A stretch of 64,000 nt of DNA from Sphaerisporangium sp039871875. Its GTDB lineage: Bacteria; Actinomycetota; Actinomycetes; Streptosporangiales; Streptosporangiaceae. The notes under the pieces were generated by a model. It searched no databases. It was not told where the DNA came from and was given only the letters and a program-made list of their open reading frames with translations. Each line of letters opens with the position of its first letter. Within the stretch, counting starts at the first letter, position 1. The translations under genes and the position numbers were made by a program. Below are positions 22,945 through 33,300 of this stretch, in pieces. Location of the stretch: positions 186,001-250,000 of the forward strand of contig NZ_JBDPMD010000008.1 of NCBI RefSeq assembly GCF_039871875.1, read 5' to 3'.

Positions 22945-25857
22945 GTGCGCTTCCCCGATCTGCTCGAACGCGACGACGAACTGGCCGCGCTCGGCGAGGT
23001 GATGGAGTCGGCGCGGCGTGGCACCGGCGCGATGGCGCTGGTGACCGGGGCGGCGGGGATGGGCAAGAGCCGGCTGCTTGAGCGGGCCCAGGTGACGGCG
23101 GCCGGGTTGGGGATGCGCGTGCTGACGGCGCGCGGGGTCACGCTGGAGCGCGACTTCGCCTTCGGGGTGGTGCGGCAGCTCTTCGAGCCGGCGCTGGCCG
23201 GCGCCGCGGGCCCGCCGCGCGCGGAACTGCTGTCGGGGGCGGCCGCGCACGCGGGCGGCCTGTTCGGCCCGGACACCGGGCCGTCAGGGCCGGCCTCCGG
23301 TGAGTTCGCCGGGCTCAACGGCCTGTACTGGCTGGCGCTGAACCTGTGCGGGGACCACGGCCTGGCGTTGTTCATCGACGACCTGCACTGGGCCGACCGG
23401 TCGTCCCTACGCTTCCTCGCCCATCTGCTGCCGCGGCTGGAAGGCACGCCGCTCGCGGTGCTGGCGGGCACGCGGCCCGCGGAACGGGGCACCGACCCCC
23501 ACCTGCTCGACCTGATCTGCCTCGACCCGGTCTGCCGGGCCGTGCCGCTCCGGCCGCTGACCCCGCGGGCGACGTCGGGCCTGCTGGAACGCGGCATGGG
23601 CGCGCGTCCCGACGAGGAGTTCGCCCGGGTCTGCCACCGGGCCACCGGCGGGAACCCGCTGCTGCTGGCCGAGCTGGCCCGCGGGCTGGCCGAGGCGGAG
23701 GTGACGCCGGTCGCCGCGCACGCCGGCGGGATCGAGCCCGTGGGGGCCAAGGTGATCACCCGCCGGGTCGCCGTGGAACTGCGGCGGCTGACCCCCGCGG
23801 CGCGGACGCTGACCGAGGTGCTCGCGGTCATGGCGCCGCACGCGGGCCTGGAACAGGTGGCCCGGGTGGCGGGGCTGGACCCGGCGGCGGCCGCGGCCGC
23901 GTGCGCGGAGTTGTCCGCGGCCCAGCTCGTGCGCGAGGACACGCCGCCGTTCCCCGGCGCCGTTCAGGGTGGACCCGGCATGGACGGCACGTGCCTGGAG
24001 TTCACGCATCCCCTGGTGCAGAACGCGGTGTACCGGCAGATCGGCGCCGCGGGACGGCTGGCGTACCACGAGGCGGCGGCCCGGTTGCTCAAGGAGGAGG
24101 GCGCGCGTGCCGAACAGGTGGCGGCACACCTTCTGCGGCTGCCGCCGGCCGGCGACGAGGCGAGGGTGGCCGTGCTGCGGCAGGCCGCCGAGGCGGCGCT
24201 GTCGCGGCGCGTGCCCGAGCCGGCGTTCGCCTACCTGGAGCGCGCCCTGGCCGAGCCGCCCGGCGGCGACCTGCGCGTCACGGTGCTCACCGAGGCCGGG
24301 CTGGCCGGCCTGAACGTGGACAAGGAACGCGGCGCCCGCTATCTCACCCAGGCGCTCGCGGCGACCTCCGACCCCTACGAGGCCGGCCGGCTGGCCGTGG
24401 CCCTCGGGATGGCGATGCTGCACACCGGCCGCCCCGAGCAGGCGATCGATGTGCTGACGGCCGCCGTCGACGCGCTGCCCGAGACCGACGACGACCTGCG
24501 GCGGCACCTGGAGGCCGTGCTGCTCTCCGTGCCGCCCTCGACGTTCAGCCACACCGAGATCCTGCGCCGGCTGCCGGGGCTGCGGCGTCTGCCACCCGCG
24601 GGGACCGTCGGCGCGCTGCTGCTGGACGGCGTCGTCGCGGTGCTGGACGCCGACCACACCGACCCGGGGGGCCTGGAGCGGGCGCGCAAGGCGGTCGCCG
24701 ACCCCCGCATGACCGACCTCGCCGCGCAGGGGGCGCCACTGGCGAGCTGCTCCTACTTCGTGATGATGTCGGGAGACCTGAACGCGGGGATCGCCGCGCA
24801 GAGCGTGGTCATCGAGGAGGCCCGCGCGCGGGGGTCGATCAACGCGCAGATCCTGCACCTCTTCTACCGGGCGATGGGGCTGCTCGGCCGGGGGGACCTG
24901 GCGGACGCCGAGGCCGATCTGCGCGAGGGGCTGCGGCTCACCGACATGATCCGCTTCGGCTTCGCGCGGTTGTCGCTGAACACACTGCTCGCCCAGGTGC
25001 ACATCGAGCGGGGTGACCTTCACGCGGCGGTCACCAGCCTGGAGGGCGCCAGGCTGCCCGCCGGCTCGGTGCTGCACGAGATGGAGCCGGCGTACCTGCT
25101 GGCCTACGCCCGGGTGCGGCACGCCGAGGGAAGGCATGAGGAGGCGCTGGACGCCGCGGAGGCCGCGGGACGGCGGTTCGGGGCCATCGGCGGCGACAAC
25201 CCGGCGGTCGTCGCCTGGCGCTCGCAGGCGGCGCTGAGCCTGCACGCGCTCGGCAGGAACGAGCAGGCCCGCCGGTACGCGCAGGAGGAGGTGGCGCTGG
25301 CCACCCGCTGGGGCGCGCCGCAGACCCTCGGGCACGCGCTGCGCGTGGCGGGCATGCTGCGCCCCGGCCCGGACGGCGCCGAGCTGCTCCGGCGGGCCGT
25401 CGCCGTGCTGGAGAGGAGCCCCGCCCGGCTGGCGCACGCGTACGCGCTGGTCGAGCTCGGCACGGCCCTGCGCCGGGACGGGGAACCCGCGCGGGCCCGG
25501 ACACGCCTCGCCGCCGGCCTGGAACTCGCCCTTCGCTGCGGTGCCACCGGCCTCGCCGGCCATGCCCGCACGGAGCTGCGCACCGCGGGCGGCCGCCCCC
25601 GTCCCGCGTCCGCCACCGGCGGGCAGGCCCTGACCGCCGCCGAGCACCGCGTGGCCGAACTCGCCGCAGAGGGCCTGGCCAACCGCCTGATCGCCCAGCG
25701 CCTCTACATCACGGTGAAGACCGTGGAGGTGCACCTGAGCAACGTCTACCGCAAACTCGGCGTCTCCCGCCGCCACGAACTCCACCACGCCCTCACCTCC
25801 GCCTCCCACCCGTCCGCCTCCCGCCCGGGACCGTCCAGCACCTCGACCGCCTGGTAG
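22945..25857 (+). CDS. large ATP-binding LuxR-family regulator (LAL type)
   Basis: Transcriptional activator of 970 residues. The N-terminal AAA/NTPase domain has Walker A GAAGMGKS (35-42) and Walker B LALFIDDLHWAD (about 138-149). A long helical TPR-like middle region follows (about 360-860). The C-terminal LuxR helix-turn-helix is LTAAEHRVAELAAEGLANRLIAQ then VKTVEVHLSNVYRKLGV. This is the standard LAL/MalT-like architecture, in which ATP and an unknown inducer drive promoter activation. The GTG start has little leader. One of three such genes in the window (also 58929 and the edge gene at 63853). It is followed by a methyltransferase with its own ECF-type promoter. Confidence 0.92.
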   Translation: MRFPDLLERDDELAALGEVMESARRGTGAMALVTGAAGMGKSRLLERAQVTAAGLGMRVLTARGVTLERDFAFGVVRQLFEPALAGAAGPPRAELLSGAAAHAGGLFGPDTGPSGPASGEFAGLNGLYWLALNLCGDHGLALFIDDLHWADRSSLRFLAHLLPRLEGTPLAVLAGTRPAERGTDPHLLDLICLDPVCRAVPLRPLTPRATSGLLERGMGARPDEEFARVCHRATGGNPLLLAELARGLAEAEVTPVAAHAGGIEPVGAKVITRRVAVELRRLTPAARTLTEVLAVMAPHAGLEQVARVAGLDPAAAAAACAELSAAQLVREDTPPFPGAVQGGPGMDGTCLEFTHPLVQNAVYRQIGAAGRLAYHEAAARLLKEEGARAEQVAAHLLRLPPAGDEARVAVLRQAAEAALSRRVPEPAFAYLERALAEPPGGDLRVTVLTEAGLAGLNVDKERGARYLTQALAATSDPYEAGRLAVALGMAMLHTGRPEQAIDVLTAAVDALPETDDDLRRHLEAVLLSVPPSTFSHTEILRRLPGLRRLPPAGTVGALLLDGVVAVLDADHTDPGGLERARKAVADPRMTDLAAQGAPLASCSYFVMMSGDLNAGIAAQSVVIEEARARGSINAQILHLFYRAMGLLGRGDLADAEADLREGLRLTDMIRFGFARLSLNTLLAQVHIERGDLHAAVTSLEGARLPAGSVLHEMEPAYLLAYARVRHAEGRHEEALDAAEAAGRRFGAIGGDNPAVVAWRSQAALSLHALGRNEQARRYAQEEVALATRWGAPQTLGHALRVAGMLRPGPDGAELLRRAVAVLERSPARLAHAYALVELGTALRRDGEPARARTRLAAGLELALRCGATGLAGHARTELRTAGGRPRPASATGGQALTAAEHRVAELAAEGLANRLIAQRLYITVKTVEVHLSNVYRKLGVSRRHELHHALTSASHPSASRPGPSSTSTAW

Positions 25858-25912
25858 CACCACCCCGCCCGGCACGACCGGCCCGGAGCGCACGACAACC
25901 CCGCATCCGCCC

Positions 25913-25939
25913 AGAACCGATGGGCGAAACCACTGCGTA
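25913..25939 (+). promoter_or_regulatory. ECF-type promoter of the methyltransferase
   Basis: AGAACC (25913-25918), 17-base spacer, CGTA (25936-25939), 54 bases before the ATG. The -35 has one departure from GGAACC. Confidence 0.5.
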
Positions 25940-25992
25940 CCGCATGGAGGAACTCCACGCAGACCCCTCCCCCACATGTTGAAAGGTGAGCC

Positions 25993-27033
25993 ATGAGCAC
26001 CACGGCGCAGCATTTCGCCGACCGCATCTTCCGCGCCGCACTCGGCACGGCCGAGGTGCTGTCCGTCCACCTCGGCGACCGGCTCGGCTGGTACCGGGCA
26101 CTCGCCGCCCACGGCCCGGCGACGTCCGGGGAACTGGTGGCTCGGGCGGGCGGCGACGAGCGGTACGCGCGGGAGTGGCTGGAGCAGCAGGCGTGCGCGG
26201 GCATCCTCACCGTGGAGCCCGACGGCCGCTTCCTGCTGCCCGAGGGCGCGGCCGAGGTGCTGACCGACGAGTCCAGCCTCAACTACCTCGCCCCGCTGGC
26301 GCGCATGTTCGCCGGCGCCGCGGCGCAGATGCCCGCGCTCGTCGAGGCGTACCGCAACGGCGGCGGCGTCGGCTGGGGCGCCTTCGGCGCCGACGTGCGC
26401 GAGTCGCAGGCGGACATGAACCGTCCCTGGTTCGAGTCCGCGCTCCCCGACGCGCTGGCCACCGTGACCGACCTGGACGAGGCCCTGCGCCGCCCGGGTG
26501 CCCGCATCATCGACGTGGGCTGCGGCGGCGGATGGTCGACCATCGCCCTGGCGCGGACCTACCCGCAGGCGAGGGTCGAGGGCATCGACATCGATGGCCC
26601 CTCCATCGAGATGGCCAGGCGCAACGCCCGCGGCACGGACGTCACCTTCCACCTCGGTGACGCCGCCGACCTCAAGGAGGGCGCCTACGACGCGGCCTTC
26701 GCCTTCGAGTGCGTGCACGACATGCCCCGTCCCGTCGAGGTGCTGGCCGCGATGCGCCGCACCGTGGTCCCCGGCGGCCACGTGATGCTCATGGACGAAG
26801 CGGTGGCGGACTCCTTCCAGCCGGACGGCGACGACACCGAGCGCCTGATGTACGGCTTCAGCCTGCTCATCTGCCTCCCCGACGGCCGGGCCCACCCCTC
26901 CTCCGCCGCCACCGGCACCGTCATGCGGCCCTCCACCCTGCGCGGCTACGCCGTCGACGCGGGCTTCCGCGACATCGAGGTACTCCCCATAAGTGATTTC
27001 GGGTTCTGGCGTTTCTACCGGCTCGTCGCCTGA
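25993..27033 (+). CDS. winged-helix class I SAM methyltransferase
   Basis: S-adenosylmethionine-dependent methyltransferase of 346 residues, cytosolic. The N-terminal winged-helix dimerisation-like domain (about 15-95) resembles that of O-methyltransferases (GPATSGELVARAGGDERYAREWLEQQ). The Rossmann domain shows motif I IIDVGCGGGWST (about 173-184), the acidic strand VEGIDIDGPSIEMAR, and VTFHLGDAADL. The C-terminus ends FGFWRFYRLVA. The substrate is unknown; related proteins include small-molecule methylases. AAAGGTGAG precedes the ATG. Three hairpins follow the stop. Confidence 0.87.
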   Translation: MSTTAQHFADRIFRAALGTAEVLSVHLGDRLGWYRALAAHGPATSGELVARAGGDERYAREWLEQQACAGILTVEPDGRFLLPEGAAEVLTDESSLNYLAPLARMFAGAAAQMPALVEAYRNGGGVGWGAFGADVRESQADMNRPWFESALPDALATVTDLDEALRRPGARIIDVGCGGGWSTIALARTYPQARVEGIDIDGPSIEMARRNARGTDVTFHLGDAADLKEGAYDAAFAFECVHDMPRPVEVLAAMRRTVVPGGHVMLMDEAVADSFQPDGDDTERLMYGFSLLICLPDGRAHPSSAATGTVMRPSTLRGYAVDAGFRDIEVLPISDFGFWRFYRLVA

Positions 27034-27349
27034 CCCGTGATCGCCCTCGGCGCGGGGGTGGATCCACGCCCGCCCCCCGCGCCGAGCCCCGCCGGCGGCA
27101 CGCACCCGCGTGCCGCCGGTTCCTCGCCCGGCCGGTGCCCGGGGCCGCCGTGCGCCGGCCGGGCGAGCGTGGGACCTGACGGGGGGCAGGCTGTCCGGCC
27201 CGGCACCGGTGTTCCGCGTGACCTCGGCGCGAAATGCGCGTGAGGGGCCTGACAGGGAATTGGGAGCCGACCGACAGGCGGGGTTTCTACGCTCCGCCGT
27301 GTCGCCTCATTTCTGTCGTGGCTAGCCCCACCGCCCTGACGAGGTACCT
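27034..27349. other. 316-base gap before RHS gene 2
   Basis: It holds three stem-loops (27046-27167), then about 180 bases of leader/promoter region for RHS gene 2 in which I cannot pick a convincing -35/-10. No gene is seen. Confidence 0.6.
27046..27167 (+). terminator. three consecutive perfect stem-loops
   Basis: CTCGGCGCGGGGG (27046-27058) pairs with 27074-27086. CCGGCGGCACGC pairs with GCGTGCCGCCGG (27092-27119). CTCGCCCGGCCGG (27123-27135) pairs with 27155-27167. Each stem is 12-13 bp and perfect. At least the first is a likely methyltransferase terminator. Confidence 0.65.
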
Positions 27350-30300
27350 ATGCGCAGTTCTCCCGTTCCCCCCCGGCGCACGCGGCACCTGTGGACGGCG
27401 CTGGTCGCCGGTCTGCTCGCCGCCCTGATCCATGTCCCAGCGATGGCGGTACCGGCGGCGGCGTCGGTCACCAGCCCGGGAAACCTCGACGGACTCGCGG
27501 CCGCGACGCCCACGGCGCCGGCGGCGGTCGGCATGCCCGGTGGCGCCGGCCAGGCGAGCACCCGGGGAGACTACACGTTCACCTACCCGATCGAAGTGCC
27601 GCCGGGCCGCAAGAAGATGCAGCCCGCGTTGTCACTGGCGTACTCCTCCGCCGGTGACGTGCACGGCGGGATCGCCGCCGGCTGGTCCCTGCCCATACCG
27701 GCGATCACGGTCGATCCCCAGCCGGGCGCGGTGCACCCCGTCGAGCCGGGCGGGGACGGCCCTGCCATCCCCCGCGATTTCGTCGCGCCCGACGGCAGCC
27801 CGCTGGTGGCCGACGCGACCTTGCCGAAGCGCACCGGCGGCATCGCGTTCCGCGCGCTCGGGGACGGGCGGTTCACCCGGTACGAGTACCTCGGCCAGGT
27901 GAGCGGCTCGGCGTACTGGTGGGAGGCGTTCACCCAGGACGGCGACGTGGTGCGGTTCGGGCGCAAGGACCAGAGCCCCTACTCGTACGCGCCGCTGGTG
28001 GAGCAACTCGACGGTGACGGGCACACGCTGAAGTACGTGTGGCGGGTGGTCGGCCGGAACTCCGACACCACGCCGGCGGCCGGTCTTCCGCGGGAGTTCC
28101 TGCTGGACCGCATCGACTACCTCTCCCCAGGGGCGACCGTCCCGTACGCGCGGGTGTTCTTCTACTACGACGCCCCGGTGTTCTGCGGGAACGACACGAC
28201 GATGCCTCCGGTGGGATCACGGCTGGACTACCGGCAGGGATTCGGCCGGCTGACCGGCACGAGGAAACTGACCCGGATCAGCACGGCGGCGACGCGGAAC
28301 GGCGCGCTGAGCGCGATACGCCGCTACGACCTCGGCTACACCGCGGCCACGGAGCAGTGCGCGAACAACCAGGCGGGGCCGTTCCGCGAGCTGGCGTCCG
28401 TGTCCCAGACGGGTTTCGCGCCGGGCGGCGGCACCACCGTGCTGCCGCCGACGACGTTCACCTACGGCAAGGCCGCCACCTACACACAGGACGCGCACTA
28501 CGAGACACCGACCACTCTGGCGAACCTGCGGGTGCCGGAGTCGGTGCACACCTTGCAGAACGGCGGCAGTCACGACGGCGATGGCGATCTCCGGGTCGAC
28601 AGGGACCACTTCCATCCCGACATTCCATTCGTGCGCTGCGACGTGGCCTTCTGCGACGTTCCTGGGAACGCCGGGTCCACCCGGTTGCCCTCGTCCCAAG
28701 GCGGGTACACCACCAGCCGCGACGCCAGCCAGATGGCCTGGCGCATGGCGCAGACGCAGGCCACCGGCGAAAGCGTCTCGACGCTCTATCTCGACGTCAA
28801 CGCCGACGGCCGGCCGGACATGCTGCGCCTGACGGCGTCACCGCGACTGGTCGCGTCGCCGCCCGTCACCGGCAACTGCCAGGTCCAGGTGTGGGTCAAC
28901 AAGGGCGACCCGGGGTTCGTCATGGACTCCACGGTGTTCTCCGGTTTCAGCCTGCGTGACGCGATGGCCGACATCCCGGTCGCCTCGCTGCCGGGCTCCG
29001 CAGGCACCGGGGAACTGCTGTGCTCGCTGTCGCGGTCGTTCAGCGCGGTGCCGGGAGGCTGGCGCGGCGTTGTCGACTACAACGGCCCGGAAGGTTCCGC
29101 CCGGATGGGTGACGGTACCGAGCCCTGTTCCGACTACTGGGAGGCGAACGCCGCCTGGGGATCGATGCACCAGGTCATGCACGGATTCTTCGACGTGGAC
29201 GGGGACCGGGACCCCGATCTGGTGTCCCAGCCGGTCACGCCGAGAGACTGCCCGTACGACAGCACCCAGGACGTGCCGTGGAACCTGGATGACCCGGACC
29301 CGACCTGGGTGACCCACGCCCAGCACTCGATCCCCGGAGGGATCCCCGACCCGGAGCTCAACCCGTGTCAGTGCCGGCCGGTGATCGACACGGTGCGGCA
29401 GAGCTACTGGTACGTGTACAAGAACACCGGCACCGGGTTCTCCACCACACCCACCCGCGTTCGCGTGCCCAGCAGCGCCACCCTGCCGGACACCACGGCG
29501 CCGGAGCGGTTCTGGGCCAACGGACGCAGCCCCATCGTGCCGCAGCAGCAGGTCGCCGCCGGCTACAAGGTCGTCGTCACCGATTCACCGCACACTCCGG
29601 AGATCGACGGGGCCGCCGTCCAGTCCTTGGTCAGCGATCTCACCGGGGACGGCTACCTGGACTACGTCACCCCGTCGAACGTCAACGGCACCGTGCGGGT
29701 GCACCGAGGCACCGGCAGCGGTGGTTTCCACAACAGCTACACCCACAACGGCGAGGACCTGCGCCTGCCCGTGCACGCCGGTGTCGAGTCCGGTGACGGC
29801 GAACTCGGTTATCTCAAGAAGGGGGTGACGCTGGACGTCAACGGCGACACTCTGCCCGACCGCGTCGAAGTGCTGGACAACGGCACCGAGGTCCGGTTCA
29901 ACAAGGGCTACGGGTTCGGCACGGCCGCCGACGGCGGCCAGGTGATGTTCAGCGACGGCGCCCCGCAGACCACCAAGATGAACTCCACCTACACGGAGAC
30001 CTACGACGACGACTGGCGCAACTATCCCACGCACAGCGAACGCCACCACAGGACCCGGACGGCCGACCTGGACGGCGACGGCCACCTCGACGTGCTGTAC
30101 TACACCCCGGACGGCCAGTCCAAGCTGTATCTCGGCGGCGGCACCCAGTGGAACACCGTAGCCGACGCCGACGCCTCGGTGGCGCCCATGCTCGCCGGCC
30201 GCATGATCACGGGAGAAGAGGCGATCGGCCAGTCCCCCGACCGCTCCGACTACCGCCAGCGGCTGACCCACCAGGCCGTCGACCTCAACGGCGACGGACT

Positions 30301-33300
30301 GCTGGATCTGCTTCAGGACCCCGATGGGGACGGCATCCCCACGGTGCGCCTGGCCAAGCAGATCATCGACACCTCCGCGCCCCACAACGCCCCCGCTCGG
30401 CTGCTGCGCACCGTCGCCAACGGTTTCGGCGCCACCGACACCGTCACCTACACCCGCGACAGCGCCGCCGGGAAGTGGCTGGCCAGCGAGGTCAAGACCA
30501 CTCCGGGGCAGAGCGAGCCGGCCATCACCATGCGGATGGCGTACCGCGGCCCCGCCTACGTGGCCGGCCCGTACGGCCAGCACGTCTTCCGCGGCTACAC
30601 CGAGGTCGCCACCCTCACCGTGGGCAACCCCGGCAGCACCGGGGACGACCTGACCACGCTCAGCCAGTACGCCTACGACCTGCAACCGGGTGGCACCCTC
30701 ACCCGCACCGTCACGGTCCGCGGCAACGCCGCCTTCACCTCGGGGCTCGACCCCGCCACCACGCCCGGCGTGGCGACCGTCACCGAGCACACCTACCACG
30801 TCCACCAGCTCGACCTGCTGGTCCCCGGCATGCGCACCGACTACCCCTCCCGGGTCGTGCTGCCGAAGCAGACGACCCGCCGCACCTGCACCGGGGCGGG
30901 CGGGCAGACCCTGAACGCCTGCGTGGCCAGTGCCCCGTTCGCGGTGGAGGAGACGTTCTGGACGGCGGAACAGGCCGGTGGCGAGTTCGTGCTGCTGGTC
31001 CCGGAGAAGACCGAGACCCGCTTCACCGACGCCGACGGCGTGCCGGAGATCCGCCGTACCGAGATGGACCACAGCCTGGCCTGGGACGCCGACACCTACG
31101 TCATCGCCCTGGTCCAGCGGGACGTCTCCGGGGTGACCGGCGGCACGCCCGTGCCGTTGTCCACGACCGTCTACGACTACTACGACGCCGACCTGCGCCG
31201 GGTGGAGACCATCACCTCCACCGATGAGACCGACGCCGGGGCGCCGGCCCGGACCGTCCGCTACGCCTACCATTCGAGCGGGACCGCCACCGGGCAGGTC
31301 AAGCGGACCTGGGCGCCCCAGCAGGTGTCCCGGTACGGGGTCGACTCCGACAACGACCCCGGCTACACCGACTACGCCTACGACACACAGGGTGTGCACG
31401 TCACCACCACGACGTTCCACAGCGGGTCCACCATCGGCGCGGACGCGGAGATGCCGTTCGACCACGTGGTGACCCAGAAGGTGGACGGGGGTACCGGCGC
31501 GGTGACCGAGTCGGCCGGCCCCGACTTCGTCTGCCCCGACGGCACCGACGCCGGCAGCGACCCCGAGCCGCCGTCCGCCACCTGCACCCCCACCACCGCC
31601 GGGGTGCTGCGGCAGCGCACCGTCACCTCGATCGACGGCCTCGGCCGGGCGCTGGAGGTCACGGCCTACCCGGCGGGGCCCGGCGCGGGGGTCGTGGTCG
31701 CCCGGGCGTCCTATGACGACATGGCCGCCTACAACACACCCGGCACTCCGGTGTCCTCGGTCACCGAGACCCCCGCGGGGGACGGCGAGCTCACCCACGC
31801 CAAGGCCGAACTGGACGGCCTCGGCCGCACCGTCAAGACCACGGTCCAGCAGGACCCCCAGGCGGACAAGGTGGTCACCTACGACTACGACGCCGTGGGC
31901 CGGATGGCGGCCGTCCACAGCCCCCGCCCCGACGGCCAGCCGGGCACGGTCGGCATGGCCGTCACCTACGACGCGCTGGGCCGCACGGTGCGGTTGGACG
32001 AGACCGGTTCAGGCACCAGGCAGTTCACGCACACCAGCTACAACGGCCTCACCACCAGCGTCACCGAGGTCGTGCAGGACGGCTCGCCCGAGTCGGTCAC
32101 CAGGTCCACCGTGGACCCGCTCGGCCAGGTCGTGCTGGTGGAGGAGAAGACCGCGGAGACCGGCGGCCCGGGGGGTGGCGGGACGTACGCCACCACCCAC
32201 TACCGCTACGACACCGCGGGCAACACCCGCCGCGTGCAGGACCCAGACGACGCCGTCACGGTCATGACCCACGACGGGTTCGGGCAGCGGCACGAGATCA
32301 CCACCGGCGGCACCGGTGCGGGCCGCACGTGGACCTACGACTACGACCGCAACGGCAACCTGGTCAAGGTCACCGAGCCGGTCCCCGCGGGAGGGACCGC
32401 CGCGGACTACGCCCGCACGATGACCTACGACGACCTGGACCGTGTGCTGACCGAGACGCCCGCGCCCCGGGACCTGGAAGCCGACGACCCGGGGACCCCG
32501 GCCGACGACCTGGCCAACCTCGACGCTCTGAAGATCGGCGTCAAGAGGTACGTCTACGACCGGCCCCACCCCTCGCTGTGCGCCAGCAGCACCGCGCTGC
32601 CCATCGCCCTGTTCCAGATCGGGCGGCTCACCTGCACGGACTCCGCGATCGCCAAGGACCGCACCCGCTACGACGGGCATGGCCGCCCGATCACCACATG
32701 GCAGCGGCTGGACGCCATGGACGGGCTCGGGCTGGCCGTCCACGATCTGCAGACGAGTGTCACCTACCACTCGACAGGCACCGTCGAGTCCACCCAGGTT
32801 CAGGCGTTCGCCGCCCTGGGCGGCAGCCCCACCTACGACGGCCCGGTCCTGTTCACCGACTACGACCGCGACGCCACCCCCGCCGTCACGTACACAACGC
32901 TGGGCGGCAAGAACATGACCATCGCCAACACCCGCAACGCCGCCGGGCTGCTCACCCAGCGGGACGTCAACACCGGCGCGACCTCCGGCTTCGCCCGGCC
33001 GGTCATGAACTGGGGCCACGACAGGTACGGCCGCGTCACCGGGATGACCGCCGCCCTGGGCTCCACACTGCGCTACGTGGCCACCTACGAGTACAACGAG
33101 GCCGGAGAGATCTGGCGCACCGACGAGGTGCACGGCGACGGCAGCGAGCCGCCGGTCACCAGCTTCTACACCTACGACCTGCGCGACCAGTTGCTCACCG
33201 CGAACTCCGGCGACAGCTCCGGCATGTTCTACAACGGCGAGTTCTCCTACACCCCCGGCGGCCGGCTCGCCTCCGCCAACATCACCACCGCGGGGGCGTT

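Noticed and set aside
25920..25982. A 20-codon ORF (ending DPSPTC) upstream of the methyltransferase, possible precursor peptide
   Set aside because: It has no ribosome site and overlaps the likely ECF promoter at 25913-25939, so its start would lie upstream of the transcription start.
23407..27105. Very long minus-strand open frame opposite the LAL regulator and methyltransferase
   Set aside because: An antisense artefact of high G+C codon usage. The plus-strand frames carry full conserved domains and this one has none.
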